NCBI GenBank assembly: GCA_002352125.1
Contig: DEHU01000299.1
Span: forward strand, 5,292 to 18,848
Source of the DNA: Competibacteraceae bacterium UBA2792
GTDB taxonomy: Bacteria; Pseudomonadota; Gammaproteobacteria; Competibacterales; Competibacteraceae
DNA: 13,557 nt
Reading direction: 5' to 3'
This document shows positions 7,367 to 13,557 of the stretch, piece after piece. The first letter of the stretch is position 1. Each line of letters begins with the position of its first letter. The position numbers and the translations under genes are program-made. The notes under the pieces were generated by a model. The model was not told the DNA's origin. It did no database searches and saw only the letters and a list, made by a program, of their open reading frames with translations.

Positions 7367-9036
7367 CCGAAAGTTTTGCCGAACTGTTTGAACAGAGCTT
7401 GGTCGACAAGCAAATGCAGCCTGGCGCCATTGTCCAGGGATTGGTGGTGGAAATCAGACAGGATGCCGTGGTCGTCAACGCCGGCCTGAAGTCGGAAGGG
7501 CTGATTCCGCTCGAACAGTTTTACAACGAGGAAGGCGTTCTCGACGTTAAAGTCGGAGATCAGGTCGAAGTCGCTCTAGACGCGCTCGAAGACGGTTTCG
7601 GAGAAACCCGGCTCTCGCGCGAAAAAGCCAAGCGCGCCCGGATTTGGAGTGCCTTGGAGCAAGCTTTCGAGAAGGAAGAGATCGTCAAGGGCTTGATCAG
7701 CGGCAAGGTGAAAGGCGGTTTCACGGTCGATATCGGCGAGATTCGCGCTTTCCTGCCGGGCTCGCTGGTGGACGTGCGACCGGTGCGGGACGCCGGCTAT
7801 CTGGAAGGCAAGGAACAAGAGTTCAAGGTTATCAAACTCGACCGGCGGCGCAACAACGTAGTCGTTTCCCGGCGGGCTGTGGTGGAACAGGAGTACAGCG
7901 CTGAACGCGAGGCGTTGCTGCAAAATCTCCAGGAAGGCCAGATCGTGGAGGGCATGGTCAAAAATCTCACCGATTACGGCGCGTTCCTGGATTTGGGCGG
8001 CATCGATGGCCTGCTGCACATTACCGATATGGCGTGGCGGCGGGTCAAGCACCCTTCCGAGGTGGTCGCAGTCGGCGATACCATCAAGGTCAAGGTGCTC
8101 AAATTCGACCGCGACCGCAACCGGGTCTCGCTGGGGCTCAAGCAACTGGGCGACGATCCCTGGATTGCCTTGGCCCGCCGCTATCCGGTGGGAACCCGGG
8201 TGTTCGGCAAGGTGACCAACATCGCCGATTACGGTTGCTTCGTGGAAATCGAAGAGGGTGTCGAGGGCCTAGTCCACGTTTCCGAAATGGACTGGACCAA
8301 CAAGAACGTCAACCCGAACAAGGTCGTGGCCTTAGGCGACGAAGTCGAGGTCATGGTGCTCGACATCGACGAAGATCGCCGCCGCATCTCCCTCGGCATG
8401 AAACAGTGCCAGCAGAATCCCTGGGAAGAGTTCGACCAGAACCACGGCAAGGGCGACCGCGTTGCCGGCAAGATCAAATCTATCACCGATTTCGGTATCT
8501 TCATCGGGCTGGACGGCGGAATCGACGGGCTGGTTCATCTGTCCGACATTTCCTGGAATATGCCCGGCGAAGAAGCCGTGCGCCAATACAAGAAAGGCCA
8601 AGAAGTCGAGGCGGTGGTGTTGGCGGTGGACCCTGAGCGCGAGCGCATTTCGCTGGGCATCAAACAGCTCGACAAGGATCCTTTTTCAAATTTCGTGGCC
8701 GATCACCCCAAGGGTAGCGTGATCAAGGGTCGCATCGTCTCGGTCGATGCTAAAGGTGCCATGGTGGATTTGGGCCACGGTGTCGAAGGTACGCTGCGCG
8801 CTTCCGAGTTGACCCGGGAACGGGTCGAAGACGCCCGCTCGGTGTTGAAGGAAGGCGAAGAGATCGAAGCCAAATTCGTCGGTGTCGATCGCAAGAACCG
8901 CACGATTACCTTGTCCGTCAAGGCCAAAGATATGGCCGAAGAGGCCGAAGCACTGCAGGACTACAGCCGCAAGTCCAGCACTGGCGCGACTCTGGGCGAC
9001 ATCTTTAAGGAGCAGATGAGCGCGCAGGACGATTGA
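7363..9036 (+). CDS. rpsA: 30S ribosomal protein S1
   Basis: S1 binds mRNA on the 30S subunit and helps unfold and place messages for initiation, above all those with weak Shine-Dalgarno sites. The 557 residues equal the E. coli length and contain six S1 (OB-fold) repeats, at roughly 21-87, 105-171, 192-260, 277-347, 364-434 and 451-520. Domains 1-2 (ribosome binding) start [13 protein letters not shown], and the central repeats carry family signatures such as [12 protein letters not shown] and [12 protein letters not shown]. The start is clear from this conserved N-terminus. The leader lacks a good Shine-Dalgarno, as expected for a self-regulated S1 gene. The rpsA-ihfB pairing downstream is typical of gammaproteobacteria. 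Confidence 0.99.
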   Translation: MTESFAELFEQSLVDKQMQPGAIVQGLVVEIRQDAVVVNAGLKSEGLIPLEQFYNEEGVLDVKVGDQVEVALDALEDGFGETRLSREKAKRARIWSALEQAFEKEEIVKGLISGKVKGGFTVDIGEIRAFLPGSLVDVRPVRDAGYLEGKEQEFKVIKLDRRRNNVVVSRRAVVEQEYSAEREALLQNLQEGQIVEGMVKNLTDYGAFLDLGGIDGLLHITDMAWRRVKHPSEVVAVGDTIKVKVLKFDRDRNRVSLGLKQLGDDPWIALARRYPVGTRVFGKVTNIADYGCFVEIEEGVEGLVHVSEMDWTNKNVNPNKVVALGDEVEVMVLDIDEDRRRISLGMKQCQQNPWEEFDQNHGKGDRVAGKIKSITDFGIFIGLDGGIDGLVHLSDISWNMPGEEAVRQYKKGQEVEAVVLAVDPERERISLGIKQLDKDPFSNFVADHPKGSVIKGRIVSVDAKGAMVDLGHGVEGTLRASELTRERVEDARSVLKEGEEIEAKFVGVDRKNRTITLSVKAKDMAEEAEALQDYSRKSSTGATLGDIFKEQMSAQDD

Positions 9037-9070
9037 GCGGGGGCGCAAGCCATGGACGTCGCCGCTCGCT

Positions 9071-9105
9071 CCATCCGCAGCCGGCTACGGATGGTCCGTG
9101 GTTTT
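9071..9105 (+). terminator. Possible weak terminator after rpsA
   Basis: A 7-bp perfect stem, CCATCCG (9071-9077) with CGGATGG (9088-9094), is followed after seven bases by TTTT (9102-9105). The T run is short and distant, so it may end only part of the transcripts and let ihfB be co-transcribed. A second hairpin, CGTGGT-gcta-ACCACG (9129-9144), sits between it and the ihfB ribosome site. The rest of the 136-base gap shows no convincing sigma-70 promoter. Confidence 0.35.
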
Positions 9106-9161
9106 GCCCGAATTCTGGATTATGGCAGCGTGGTGCTAACCACGGCGATCGCCATTGGCGT

Positions 9162-9168
9162 AGGGAGG
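9162..9168 (+). promoter_or_regulatory. Ribosome binding site deciding the ihfB GTG start
   Basis: AGGGAGG lies four bases before GTG 9173. It is the strongest Shine-Dalgarno in the window and supports the GTG as the ihfB start, although the spacing is short. Confidence 0.75.
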
Positions 9169-9172
9169 TCTC

Positions 9173-9478
9173 GTGACAAAATCAGAATTGATCGAAATTC
9201 TTGCGCGCAAACGAAGCGATATTCCTTATAAAGATGTAGAACAAGCGGTTAAGACCTTGTTGGAACAGATGAGCGAATCGCTGTCGAGCGGCGAACGGAT
9301 CGAGATCCGGGGGTTCGGGAGTTTTTCGCTGCATTTTCGGCCACCGCGAGTCGGTCGAAATCCCAAGACCGGCGATGCTGTATCCTTGACTGGCAAATAC
9401 GTCCCTCACTTCAAACCTGGCAAGGAATTGCGCGAGCGGGTAAATGACCACTACCGTGGTGCCGACGAATTGTTGTGA
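9173..9478 (+). CDS. ihfB: Integration host factor subunit beta
   Basis: IHF-beta pairs with IHF-alpha to bend DNA sharply at specific sites, aiding recombination, replication and sigma-54 promoters in the nucleoid. The 101 residues (E. coli 94) begin [11 protein letters not shown], typical of the beta subunit, and the arm holds GRNPKTGD (61-68) with the intercalating proline at 64, the same position as in E. coli. RGFGSF (46-51) is the usual HU/IHF core motif. The extra length is a short C-terminal tail (HYRGADELL). The gene starts with GTG behind AGGGAGG. It follows rpsA as in most gammaproteobacteria and is closed by the strong terminator at 9522-9550. Confidence 0.97.
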   Translation: MTKSELIEILARKRSDIPYKDVEQAVKTLLEQMSESLSSGERIEIRGFGSFSLHFRPPRVGRNPKTGDAVSLTGKYVPHFKPGKELRERVNDHYRGADELL

Positions 9479-9521
9479 CGTCCGATCCATCCGGTAAGCT
9501 ATCGGTTGTCGCGAGCTGTTC

Positions 9522-9550
9522 AAAAACCCACGGTATAAAGTGGGTTTTTT
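9522..9550 (+). terminator. Rho-independent terminator after ihfB, bidirectional
   Basis: The stem AAAAACCCAC (9522-9531) pairs perfectly with GTGGGTTTTT (9540-9549), loop of eight bases, with six T at 9545-9550. The A run on the left gives a U run on the other strand too, so it can work both ways. It separates rpsA-ihfB from lapAB. Confidence 0.88.
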
Positions 9551-9655
9551 ATATCGCGATTTTTTGCTGAAAGAGCGGGGTGGACAACGTGCCAGAATCG
9601 ACGTTGCTGTGGAGCGGACCGCCGTTCGGATCCGCCGATTTCAAGCCGTTCGGGT

Positions 9656-9660
9656 AGGAG
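9656..9660 (+). promoter_or_regulatory. Ribosome binding site of lapA
   Basis: AGGAG lies six bases before ATG 9667, a good spacing. The rest of the gap from 9551 shows no clear promoter; a 9-base direct repeat GCCGTTCGG occurs at 9621-9629 and 9645-9653. Confidence 0.6.
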
Positions 9661-9666
9661 AAGCCA

Positions 9667-9969
9667 ATGCCTTGGCTCAAGTTTCTTCTGGTAACTGCAA
9701 TTTTGTTAGTGGTCCTTTTGCTCGGGGTGGAATTTTCCACGCTCCATGCCGATCCGGTCACCGTCAACTATCTACTGGGTAAGACGACGCAGCCGCTATC
9801 GTTGGTGGTGATCTGCGCTTTTGCGGCTGGCGTGCTGGTAACGGCTCTGGTGGGGGCATTCGTCGTGTTGCCGCTGCGCTGGCAGGTGGCGCGGTTGCGC
9901 CAAGCCGTGTCCGATAAGGATCAGGAAATCAGCGTATTGGCTAGGAAAGCGGGACGGGACGCTCGTTGA
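9667..9969 (+). CDS. lapA: Lipopolysaccharide assembly protein A (LapA, DUF1049)
   Basis: LapA is a small inner-membrane protein that works with LapB in lipopolysaccharide assembly. The 100 residues show membrane segments at about 3-20 and 43-70, joined by a short loop with the family-like HADPVTVNYLLG stretch, then a charged helix (71-100, RWQVARLRQAVSDKDQEIS) likely to form a coiled coil in the cytoplasm. E. coli LapA is about the same size (102). The start has a good AGGAG site. It is followed by lapB after 25 bases, the usual pair. In E. coli lapA has heat-shock promoters; I could not find a clear sigma-32 site here. Confidence 0.93.
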   Translation: MPWLKFLLVTAILLVVLLLGVEFSTLHADPVTVNYLLGKTTQPLSLVVICAFAAGVLVTALVGAFVVLPLRWQVARLRQAVSDKDQEISVLARKAGRDAR

Positions 9970-9994
9970 AGCGATCAGCCGACGCCGCTGGTTC

Positions 9995-11164
9995 ATGATG
10001 GAATTGCTGTGGTTGCTGCTGCCGGTTGCCGCCGCGTCGGGTTGGTGGGTGGCGCGGCGGGAGCATGCGGGGCGAAACGAGAGCGCCGTCCGCAACGCCG
10101 AATATTTCAAAGGATTGAACTACCTGATCGACGATAAGCCCGACCAGGCCATCGAAGTGTTTACGCGCATGGCCGACGTGGATCGGGATACTGCCGAAAC
10201 TCATCTGGCTTTGGGCAATCTGTTCCGTCGCCGCGGCGAAGTGGATCGTGCCATCCACATTCATGGCAGTCTGATCGCCAGAACCAATCTAACGGTCGAG
10301 CAACGCCGTCGGGCCGTCATGGAGCTCGGCGAGGATTATTTGCGGGCGGGTCTGTTCGATCGAGCCGAAGCGTTGTTTCGGGAGCTGGTCGATCAGCCCG
10401 ATCACATGGAAATCGCGGTATCCCGCCTGATCTACATTTTTCAGCAAGAAAAAGACTGGCGCCAAGCGATCACTTACTGTGACCGGCTAGAGCAGATCGG
10501 TGGGGAATCCAAACGGCGACAGACCGCGCATTTTTGTTGCGAGCTGGCAGAAGAGGCGAGTTCGCAGGATGAGAACGCCGAGGCCAAGACGTGGCTGTTC
10601 GATGCGTTAGCGCGCGATCCTGGCTGTGCTCGCGCCAGTTTGCTGCTGGGTCGATTAGCGATGCGGATAGGGGATCATCGGGCGGCCATTGCGGCGTTTC
10701 AAGCGGTCGAGCGGCAGGATCGAGGGTATTTTCCCGAAGTGATCGGGCCGCTCGGCCAATGTTTCGGCACGCTGAATCGTCTCGACGAATGGGTACATTA
10801 TCTGCGGGAGGTCCAGGAGCGGGATCATGGTGGGCGAGTCACGGATGCTCTGGCCGAGTGGTTGCTGAAACTGGAGGGCGAAGATGTTGCCCTCCGGTTC
10901 CTCGAACGCGAGTTGCGGGAATATCCGACTCTGCTCGGGTTGCGCCGTCTGGTCGAAATCAAGCTAGCGCGGGGCGAGGGAACAGAATATGCTGACTTGC
11001 GGGCTTTACATTGCATTAGCACGCAGATGCTTAACAATGCTGCGCGCTATCGCTGCGCCAACTGCGGGTTCGTAGTGAAATCCTTGCATTGGTGTTGTCC
11101 GAGTTGCCAACAATGGAACACGATCAAGCCGATGCCCGATTTGGTGATGAAAACCAGCGGCTGA
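9995..11164 (+). CDS. lapB: Lipopolysaccharide assembly protein B (LapB, TPR protein)
   Basis: LapB anchors in the inner membrane and, in E. coli, presents LpxC to the protease FtsH, so limiting lipid A synthesis; YejM/PbgA counters it. The 389 residues match the E. coli length. An N-terminal membrane helix (about 3-20) is followed by TPR repeats from about 36 to 330, for instance around 36-103 and 190-250. The C-terminal rubredoxin-like zinc site has C354-x2-C357 and C368-x2-C371, followed by the conserved QWNTIKP. A double ATG (9995 and 9998) leaves the start uncertain by one codon; no strong Shine-Dalgarno is seen, so coupling to lapA is likely. All four zinc ligands are present. Confidence 0.96.
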   Translation: MMELLWLLLPVAAASGWWVARREHAGRNESAVRNAEYFKGLNYLIDDKPDQAIEVFTRMADVDRDTAETHLALGNLFRRRGEVDRAIHIHGSLIARTNLTVEQRRRAVMELGEDYLRAGLFDRAEALFRELVDQPDHMEIAVSRLIYIFQQEKDWRQAITYCDRLEQIGGESKRRQTAHFCCELAEEASSQDENAEAKTWLFDALARDPGCARASLLLGRLAMRIGDHRAAIAAFQAVERQDRGYFPEVIGPLGQCFGTLNRLDEWVHYLREVQERDHGGRVTDALAEWLLKLEGEDVALRFLERELREYPTLLGLRRLVEIKLARGEGTEYADLRALHCISTQMLNNAARYRCANCGFVVKSLHWCCPSCQQWNTIKPMPDLVMKTSG

Positions 11165-11183
11165 GTTTAAGTGGTTGTCTTTT

Positions 11184-11222
11184 CGTCGCGCTAGTGGAAC
11201 GGTTACCATAACGGTGCGACGA
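11184..11222 (+). other. Stem-loop after lapB, no T run
   Basis: CGTCGC (11184-11189) pairs with GCGACG (11216-11221), extended by T11183-A11222 and inner wobble and C-G pairs; an inner GTTA/TAAC hairpin (11202-11212) sits in the loop. No T run follows on the + strand, so it is not a standard terminator. It may be a 3'-end stabiliser or a factor-dependent end. The rest of the 160-base gap to 11324 holds only a weak promoter candidate and the next ribosome site. Confidence 0.4.
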
Positions 11223-11228
11223 CCGGGG

Positions 11229-11257
11229 TTGTGTTATCGGCGTTTCGCTTCTATGGT
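11229..11257 (+). promoter_or_regulatory. Weak candidate sigma-70 promoter for the HhH gene
   Basis: TTGTGT (11229-11234) and TATGGT (11252-11257) are 17 bases apart, the ideal spacing, but match the consensus at only three and four of six positions. It lies about 70 bases before the start codon. Confidence 0.22.
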
Positions 11258-11311
11258 TTTTACGGTGTCGGGTTCATCCGCCGGCATCGAACGTCCGTTA
11301 ACGTAAAAGGA

Positions 11312-11317
11312 AAGGAG
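11312..11317 (+). promoter_or_regulatory. Ribosome binding site of the HhH gene
   Basis: AAGGAG lies seven bases before ATG 11325, close to ideal, and fixes that start. Confidence 0.7.
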
Positions 11318-11324
11318 ACAAGAT

Positions 11325-11723
11325 ATGAAATTTTTGCACGCGTTGCTGGGATTGATCTTGGTGTTGTCCTCGGCCGTAGCGTTCGCGCAGGCTGTCGATA
11401 TCAACACGGCGACCGCCGAACAGTTAGATAAGGCGCTAAAGGGGATCGGTCCGACGAAAGCGGCCGAAATCGTCAAGTACCGGGAAGCCAACGGACCTTT
11501 CAAATCGGTGGAGGATCTAGCCAAAGTGCCCGGTATCGGTGACAAAACACTATCTAAAAACAAAGATTTGCTAATGGTTGGGGGCGCTGCGTCCGCAGTT
11601 CCGGGAGCACCGAAGTCTCCCGCGATGCCGACCACGCCAGCCGTGCCGACCACGCCAGCCGTGCCGGCTAAGCCCGCGATGCCGGCCACGCCAGCCGTGC
11701 CGGCCGAGCCGCCCAAGCAGTAA
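11325..11723 (+). CDS. Secreted helix-hairpin-helix (ComEA-like) DNA-binding protein with repeat tail
   Basis: The 132-residue product begins with a signal peptide (MKFLHALLGLILVLSSAVAFA, likely cut after A21), so it should act in the periplasm. Residues 24-85 form a ComEA-type double helix-hairpin-helix: INTATAEQL start, GIG at 40-42, FKSVEDL, and GIG at 70-72. Such domains bind the DNA backbone without sequence preference, and ComEA is the periplasmic DNA receptor in natural uptake. From residue 97 the tail is five hexapeptides of form xxPA[M/V]P plus a degraded sixth, ending AEPPKQ; this tail is not part of the usual ComEA core. The gene stands alone with its own Shine-Dalgarno. Many bacteria without proven competence have such proteins, so a role in uptake is likely but not certain. 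Confidence 0.9.
   Translation: MKFLHALLGLILVLSSAVAFAQAVDINTATAEQLDKALKGIGPTKAAEIVKYREANGPFKSVEDLAKVPGIGDKTLSKNKDLLMVGGAASAVPGAPKSPAMPTTPAVPTTPAVPAKPAMPATPAVPAEPPKQ
11613..11720 (+). repeat. 18-bp tandem repeat encoding hexapeptide tail
   Basis: Five 18-base units run 11613-11702, encoding KSPAMP, TTPAVP, TTPAVP, AKPAMP and ATPAVP; a degenerate sixth (AEPPKQ) runs to 11720. Units 2 and 3 are identical in DNA (ACCACGCCAGCCGTGCCG). Each unit is a multiple of three, so copy-number change keeps the frame. Confidence 0.9.
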
Positions 11724-11754
11724 GCTTTGGGTTCTGGGTTTGCGATGATCGCAA

Positions 11755-11777
11755 TTGGCCGCCCGCTGGGCGGCCAA
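11755..11777 (+). terminator. Strong inverted repeat after the HhH gene, possible terminator or operator
   Basis: TTGGCCGCCC (11755-11764) pairs perfectly over 10 bp with GGGCGGCCAA (11768-11777), loop GCT. It is followed by CGCTTTATAATGG, so the T run is only three bases, weak for a rho-independent terminator. A smaller 5-3-5 palindrome, TGCGA-tga-TCGCA, lies just before it (11741-11753). It may end the HhH transcript, act as an operator for the promoter beside it, or both. Confidence 0.5.
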
Positions 11778-11782
11778 CGCTT

Positions 11783-11788
11783 TATAAT
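11783..11788 (+). promoter_or_regulatory. Perfect -10 box (TATAAT) ahead of lolC
   Basis: TATAAT matches the sigma-70 consensus fully and lies 47 bases before the lolC ATG. At the -35 distance there is no match; that position falls inside the inverted repeat 11755-11777. The nearest likeness, TTGGCC (11755-11760), is 22 bases away, too far. If used, it likely needs an activator or other contacts. Confidence 0.4.
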
Positions 11789-11835
11789 GGCGCGCTTTCC
11801 GATAACGAGCGTTACCGCTAATTGGGATCGTGTCC

Positions 11836-13086
11836 ATGTTTCGTCCCCTGGAATTGTACATCGGGTTGCGCTATACCCGCGCCAAACGTCGTAATCACTT
11901 CATTTCTTTCATTTCCTTGAGTTCGATGCTGGGCATCGCCCTGGGAATCACCGCCCTGATTACCGTTCTGTCGGTCATGAACGGTTTTCAGGAAGAAGTA
12001 CGCGGTCGCATTTTGGCCATGACGCCCCACGCTACTATCAGTCGTTGGAACGGTTTGGTAGAAGACTGGCGTGCGGTGCGGGATTGGGCGTTGGAAGATT
12101 CGCGGGTGGTGGGCGGGGCGCCTTACATCCGTGGGGAGGCAATGCTGAACAACTCCTCGTTGGTGAGCGGTGCGCTGATTCAGGGTATTCTGCCGGCCGA
12201 GGAACAGCAAGTGTCCGATATCAGTGGCAAAATGATCCAAGGAACGCTGAACGATCTTCGCCCCGGTCAATTTGGCATCGTTCTCGGCCAGGCGCTAGCC
12301 AATGCCTTGGGGATTATGGTGGGCGATAAAGTAACGGTTATCACGCCGCAGGCCACCGTTACGCCGGCCGGCATTTTACCGCGCTTGAAACGTTTCGAGG
12401 TGGTAGGTCTGTTCAAGGCCGGCATGTATGAATATGACCGGGGATTGGCGCTGATTCACGTCGATGATGCGGCCAAACTGTTCCAATATCCAGAAAGTGC
12501 GGTCGACGGTGTCCGGTTGCGGTTGCACGATTTGTTCATGGCGCCGCGACTGTCCCGTGAGTTCGCCGGCAAACTGCCGGAGACCTTCGTAGCGCGCGAT
12601 TGGACCCAAGATCACGCCAGCTACTTCCGTGCGGTGCAGATCGAAAAGACCGCCATGTTCGTGATTTTGACTCTGATCGTGGCAGTGGCAGCCTTCAATA
12701 TCGTTTCGATGCTGGTGATGGTCGTGACCGACAAGCAAGCCGATATCGCCATCTTGCGTACTTTGGGCGCGACTCCGCTCACTATCATGGGCATCTTCAT
12801 CGTTCAAGGAATCACCATCGGGCTGGTCGGTACGTTGTTGGGACTGGTTGGAGGCGTGTCGCTAGCAACGCACGTCGATGTAGTAGTGCCTTTCATCGAA
12901 CGCCTGTTCAGCATCAAGATCCTGGCGCCGGACATTTACCTGATCAGCGATATCCCCTCGAAAGTGCAATCGGGCGATGTGGCAACCATTGGGTTGGTCG
13001 CATTCGGGCTGGCGACGCTGGCGACGCTCTATCCAGCGTGGCGGGCGGCGCGAACTCAACCCGCCGAGGCGCTCCGCTATGAGTGA
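11836..13086 (+). CDS. lolC: Lipoprotein-releasing ABC transporter permease, LolC/LolE family
   Basis: This inner-membrane permease works with the LolD ATPase to extract outer-membrane lipoproteins and hand them to LolA. The 416 residues show the MacB/LolC plan: one membrane helix near the N-terminus (about 25-48), a long periplasmic domain, then three helices at about 273-297, 316-340 and 376-398. The start [19 protein letters not shown] is typical. TPAGILP (176-182) resembles the proline-bounded Hook of LolC that captures LolA. ATG 11836 has GGGA eight bases upstream; an in-frame GTG at 11830 is too close to it. Only one permease is visible; a lolE may follow lolD beyond the window, or this may be a single hybrid permease (LolF type). 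Its end overlaps lolD by eight bases. Confidence 0.93.
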   Translation: MFRPLELYIGLRYTRAKRRNHFISFISLSSMLGIALGITALITVLSVMNGFQEEVRGRILAMTPHATISRWNGLVEDWRAVRDWALEDSRVVGGAPYIRGEAMLNNSSLVSGALIQGILPAEEQQVSDISGKMIQGTLNDLRPGQFGIVLGQALANALGIMVGDKVTVITPQATVTPAGILPRLKRFEVVGLFKAGMYEYDRGLALIHVDDAAKLFQYPESAVDGVRLRLHDLFMAPRLSREFAGKLPETFVARDWTQDHASYFRAVQIEKTAMFVILTLIVAVAAFNIVSMLVMVVTDKQADIAILRTLGATPLTIMGIFIVQGITIGLVGTLLGLVGGVSLATHVDVVVPFIERLFSIKILAPDIYLISDIPSKVQSGDVATIGLVAFGLATLATLYPAWRAARTQPAEALRYE

Positions 13087-13557
13087 GACGACGGTGGCGA
13101 CGGAATCGAAAATCGTGTTGGAGAGCCACCGATTAGCCAAGGCATTTCGGCAGGGCGACGAACGTCTGGAAGTATTGCGGGACATCACCTTGCAAATCCA
13201 ACGCGGCGAGCGGCTCGCCGTAGTCGGCAGTTCCGGTTCGGGCAAGAGTACCTTGTTGCACTTGCTGGGCGGATTGGATACGCCGACCGCCGGTTCGGTG
13301 CGGGTGGTCGGCCAGGAATTGAGCCGGATGAGCGATGCGAGCCGGGGCAGGCTGCGCAACCGCTGGTTGGGGTTCGTGTATCAGTTCCATCATTTGTTAC
13401 CCGAATTCTCGGCGTTGGAAAACGTGGCGATGCCGTTGCTGATTCGAGGCAATCCGCCAAAACAGGCCAAGGAACGAGCAGCAGCCTTGTTGGAACGGGT
13501 CGGATTAGGTCAACGGCTGAAACATCGACCAGGCGAGTTGTCGGGCGGCGAGCGGCA
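13079..13557 (+). CDS. lolD: Lipoprotein-releasing ABC transporter ATP-binding protein LolD (3' end outside window)
   Basis: LolD is the cytoplasmic ATPase that powers lipoprotein extraction by LolCDE. I translate 159 complete codons before the window ends; the family is about 230 long, so the Walker B and His switch are missing from view. Walker [10 protein letters not shown] is at 50-58, the Q-loop glutamine is Q102 in [11 protein letters not shown], a typical LolD/MacB-type stretch, and the signature LSGGERQ begins at 154, with the final Q codon cut by the edge. The ATG lies inside the end of lolC (ATGAGTGA, 13079-13086), so translation is probably coupled. No oddity is seen in the part present. 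Confidence 0.94.
   Translation, partial: MSETTVATESKIVLESHRLAKAFRQGDERLEVLRDITLQIQRGERLAVVGSSGSGKSTLLHLLGGLDTPTAGSVRVVGQELSRMSDASRGRLRNRWLGFVYQFHHLLPEFSALENVAMPLLIRGNPPKQAKERAAALLERVGLGQRLKHRPGELSGGER

Noticed and set aside
9052..9231. 59-codon ATG frame between rpsA and ihfB, running into ihfB
   Set aside because: Third positions look coding-like, but it overlaps the ihfB N-terminus out of frame, lacks a well-placed Shine-Dalgarno and has no recognisable domain. Hairpins in the same bases explain the region as well.
9621..9653. Direct repeat GCCGTTCGG before lapA as a regulator site
   Set aside because: Two nine-base copies in GC-rich DNA can be chance, and no promoter is seen beside them.
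9540..9782. 80-codon frame from the ihfB terminator into lapA
   Set aside because: It starts inside a terminator loop and overlaps lapA out of frame; lapA has a good ribosome site and a recognised product.

Overview
The window reads as a chromosomal backbone segment of a GC-rich gammaproteobacterium. The gene set and order (gyrA, pheA, hisC, tyrA, aroA, cmk, rpsA, ihfB, lapA, lapB), the 557-residue six-domain S1 protein and the LapAB and Lol genes all point there. The order resembles the Pseudomonas gyrA-serC-pheA-hisC2-tyrA/aroA-cmk-rpsA-ihfB block, but serC is missing and tyrA and aroA are separate genes. I cannot name a genus from sequence alone. All genes lie on the + strand. I see no tRNA, rRNA, CRISPR array, transposase or prophage gene.

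Region 1 (1-7149) is a tightly packed run. It holds the C-terminal three quarters of GyrA (5' end outside the window), bifunctional chorismate mutase/prephenate dehydratase (PheA), a HisC-type aminotransferase, prephenate/arogenate dehydrogenase (TyrA), EPSP synthase (AroA, with class II motifs) and cytidylate kinase (Cmk). Joins are a 4-base overlap (gyrA/pheA) or gaps of 1-9 bases, except 140 bases before hisC. The middle four enzymes cover the shikimate step to EPSP and both branches from chorismate to Phe and Tyr; the aminotransferase can supply the transamination.

Region 2 (7150-9550) holds rpsA behind a 213-base leader with three stem-loops and no good Shine-Dalgarno, then ihfB with a GTG start and strong Shine-Dalgarno, closed by a clear bidirectional terminator (9522-9550).

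Region 3 (9551-11164) is lapA-lapB, the inner-membrane pair that controls LpxC turnover and thus lipopolysaccharide synthesis. Region 4 (11165-11835) has one small secreted helix-hairpin-helix (ComEA-like) protein with a proline-rich tandem-repeat tail, flanked by structured intergenic DNA. Region 5 (11836 to the end) is a LolC/E-type permease overlapping lolD, the ATPase of the lipoprotein release transporter, cut off by the window edge.

No gap between genes exceeds 300 bases. The window is largely ordinary housekeeping DNA and I see no convincing new multi-gene system. The most notable points are the rpsA leader (possible attenuator-like fold plus a 53-codon frame ending on the rpsA start), the missing serC, the class II EPSP synthase, the repeat tail of the secreted HhH protein, and a perfect TATAAT next to a 10-bp inverted repeat ahead of lolC.
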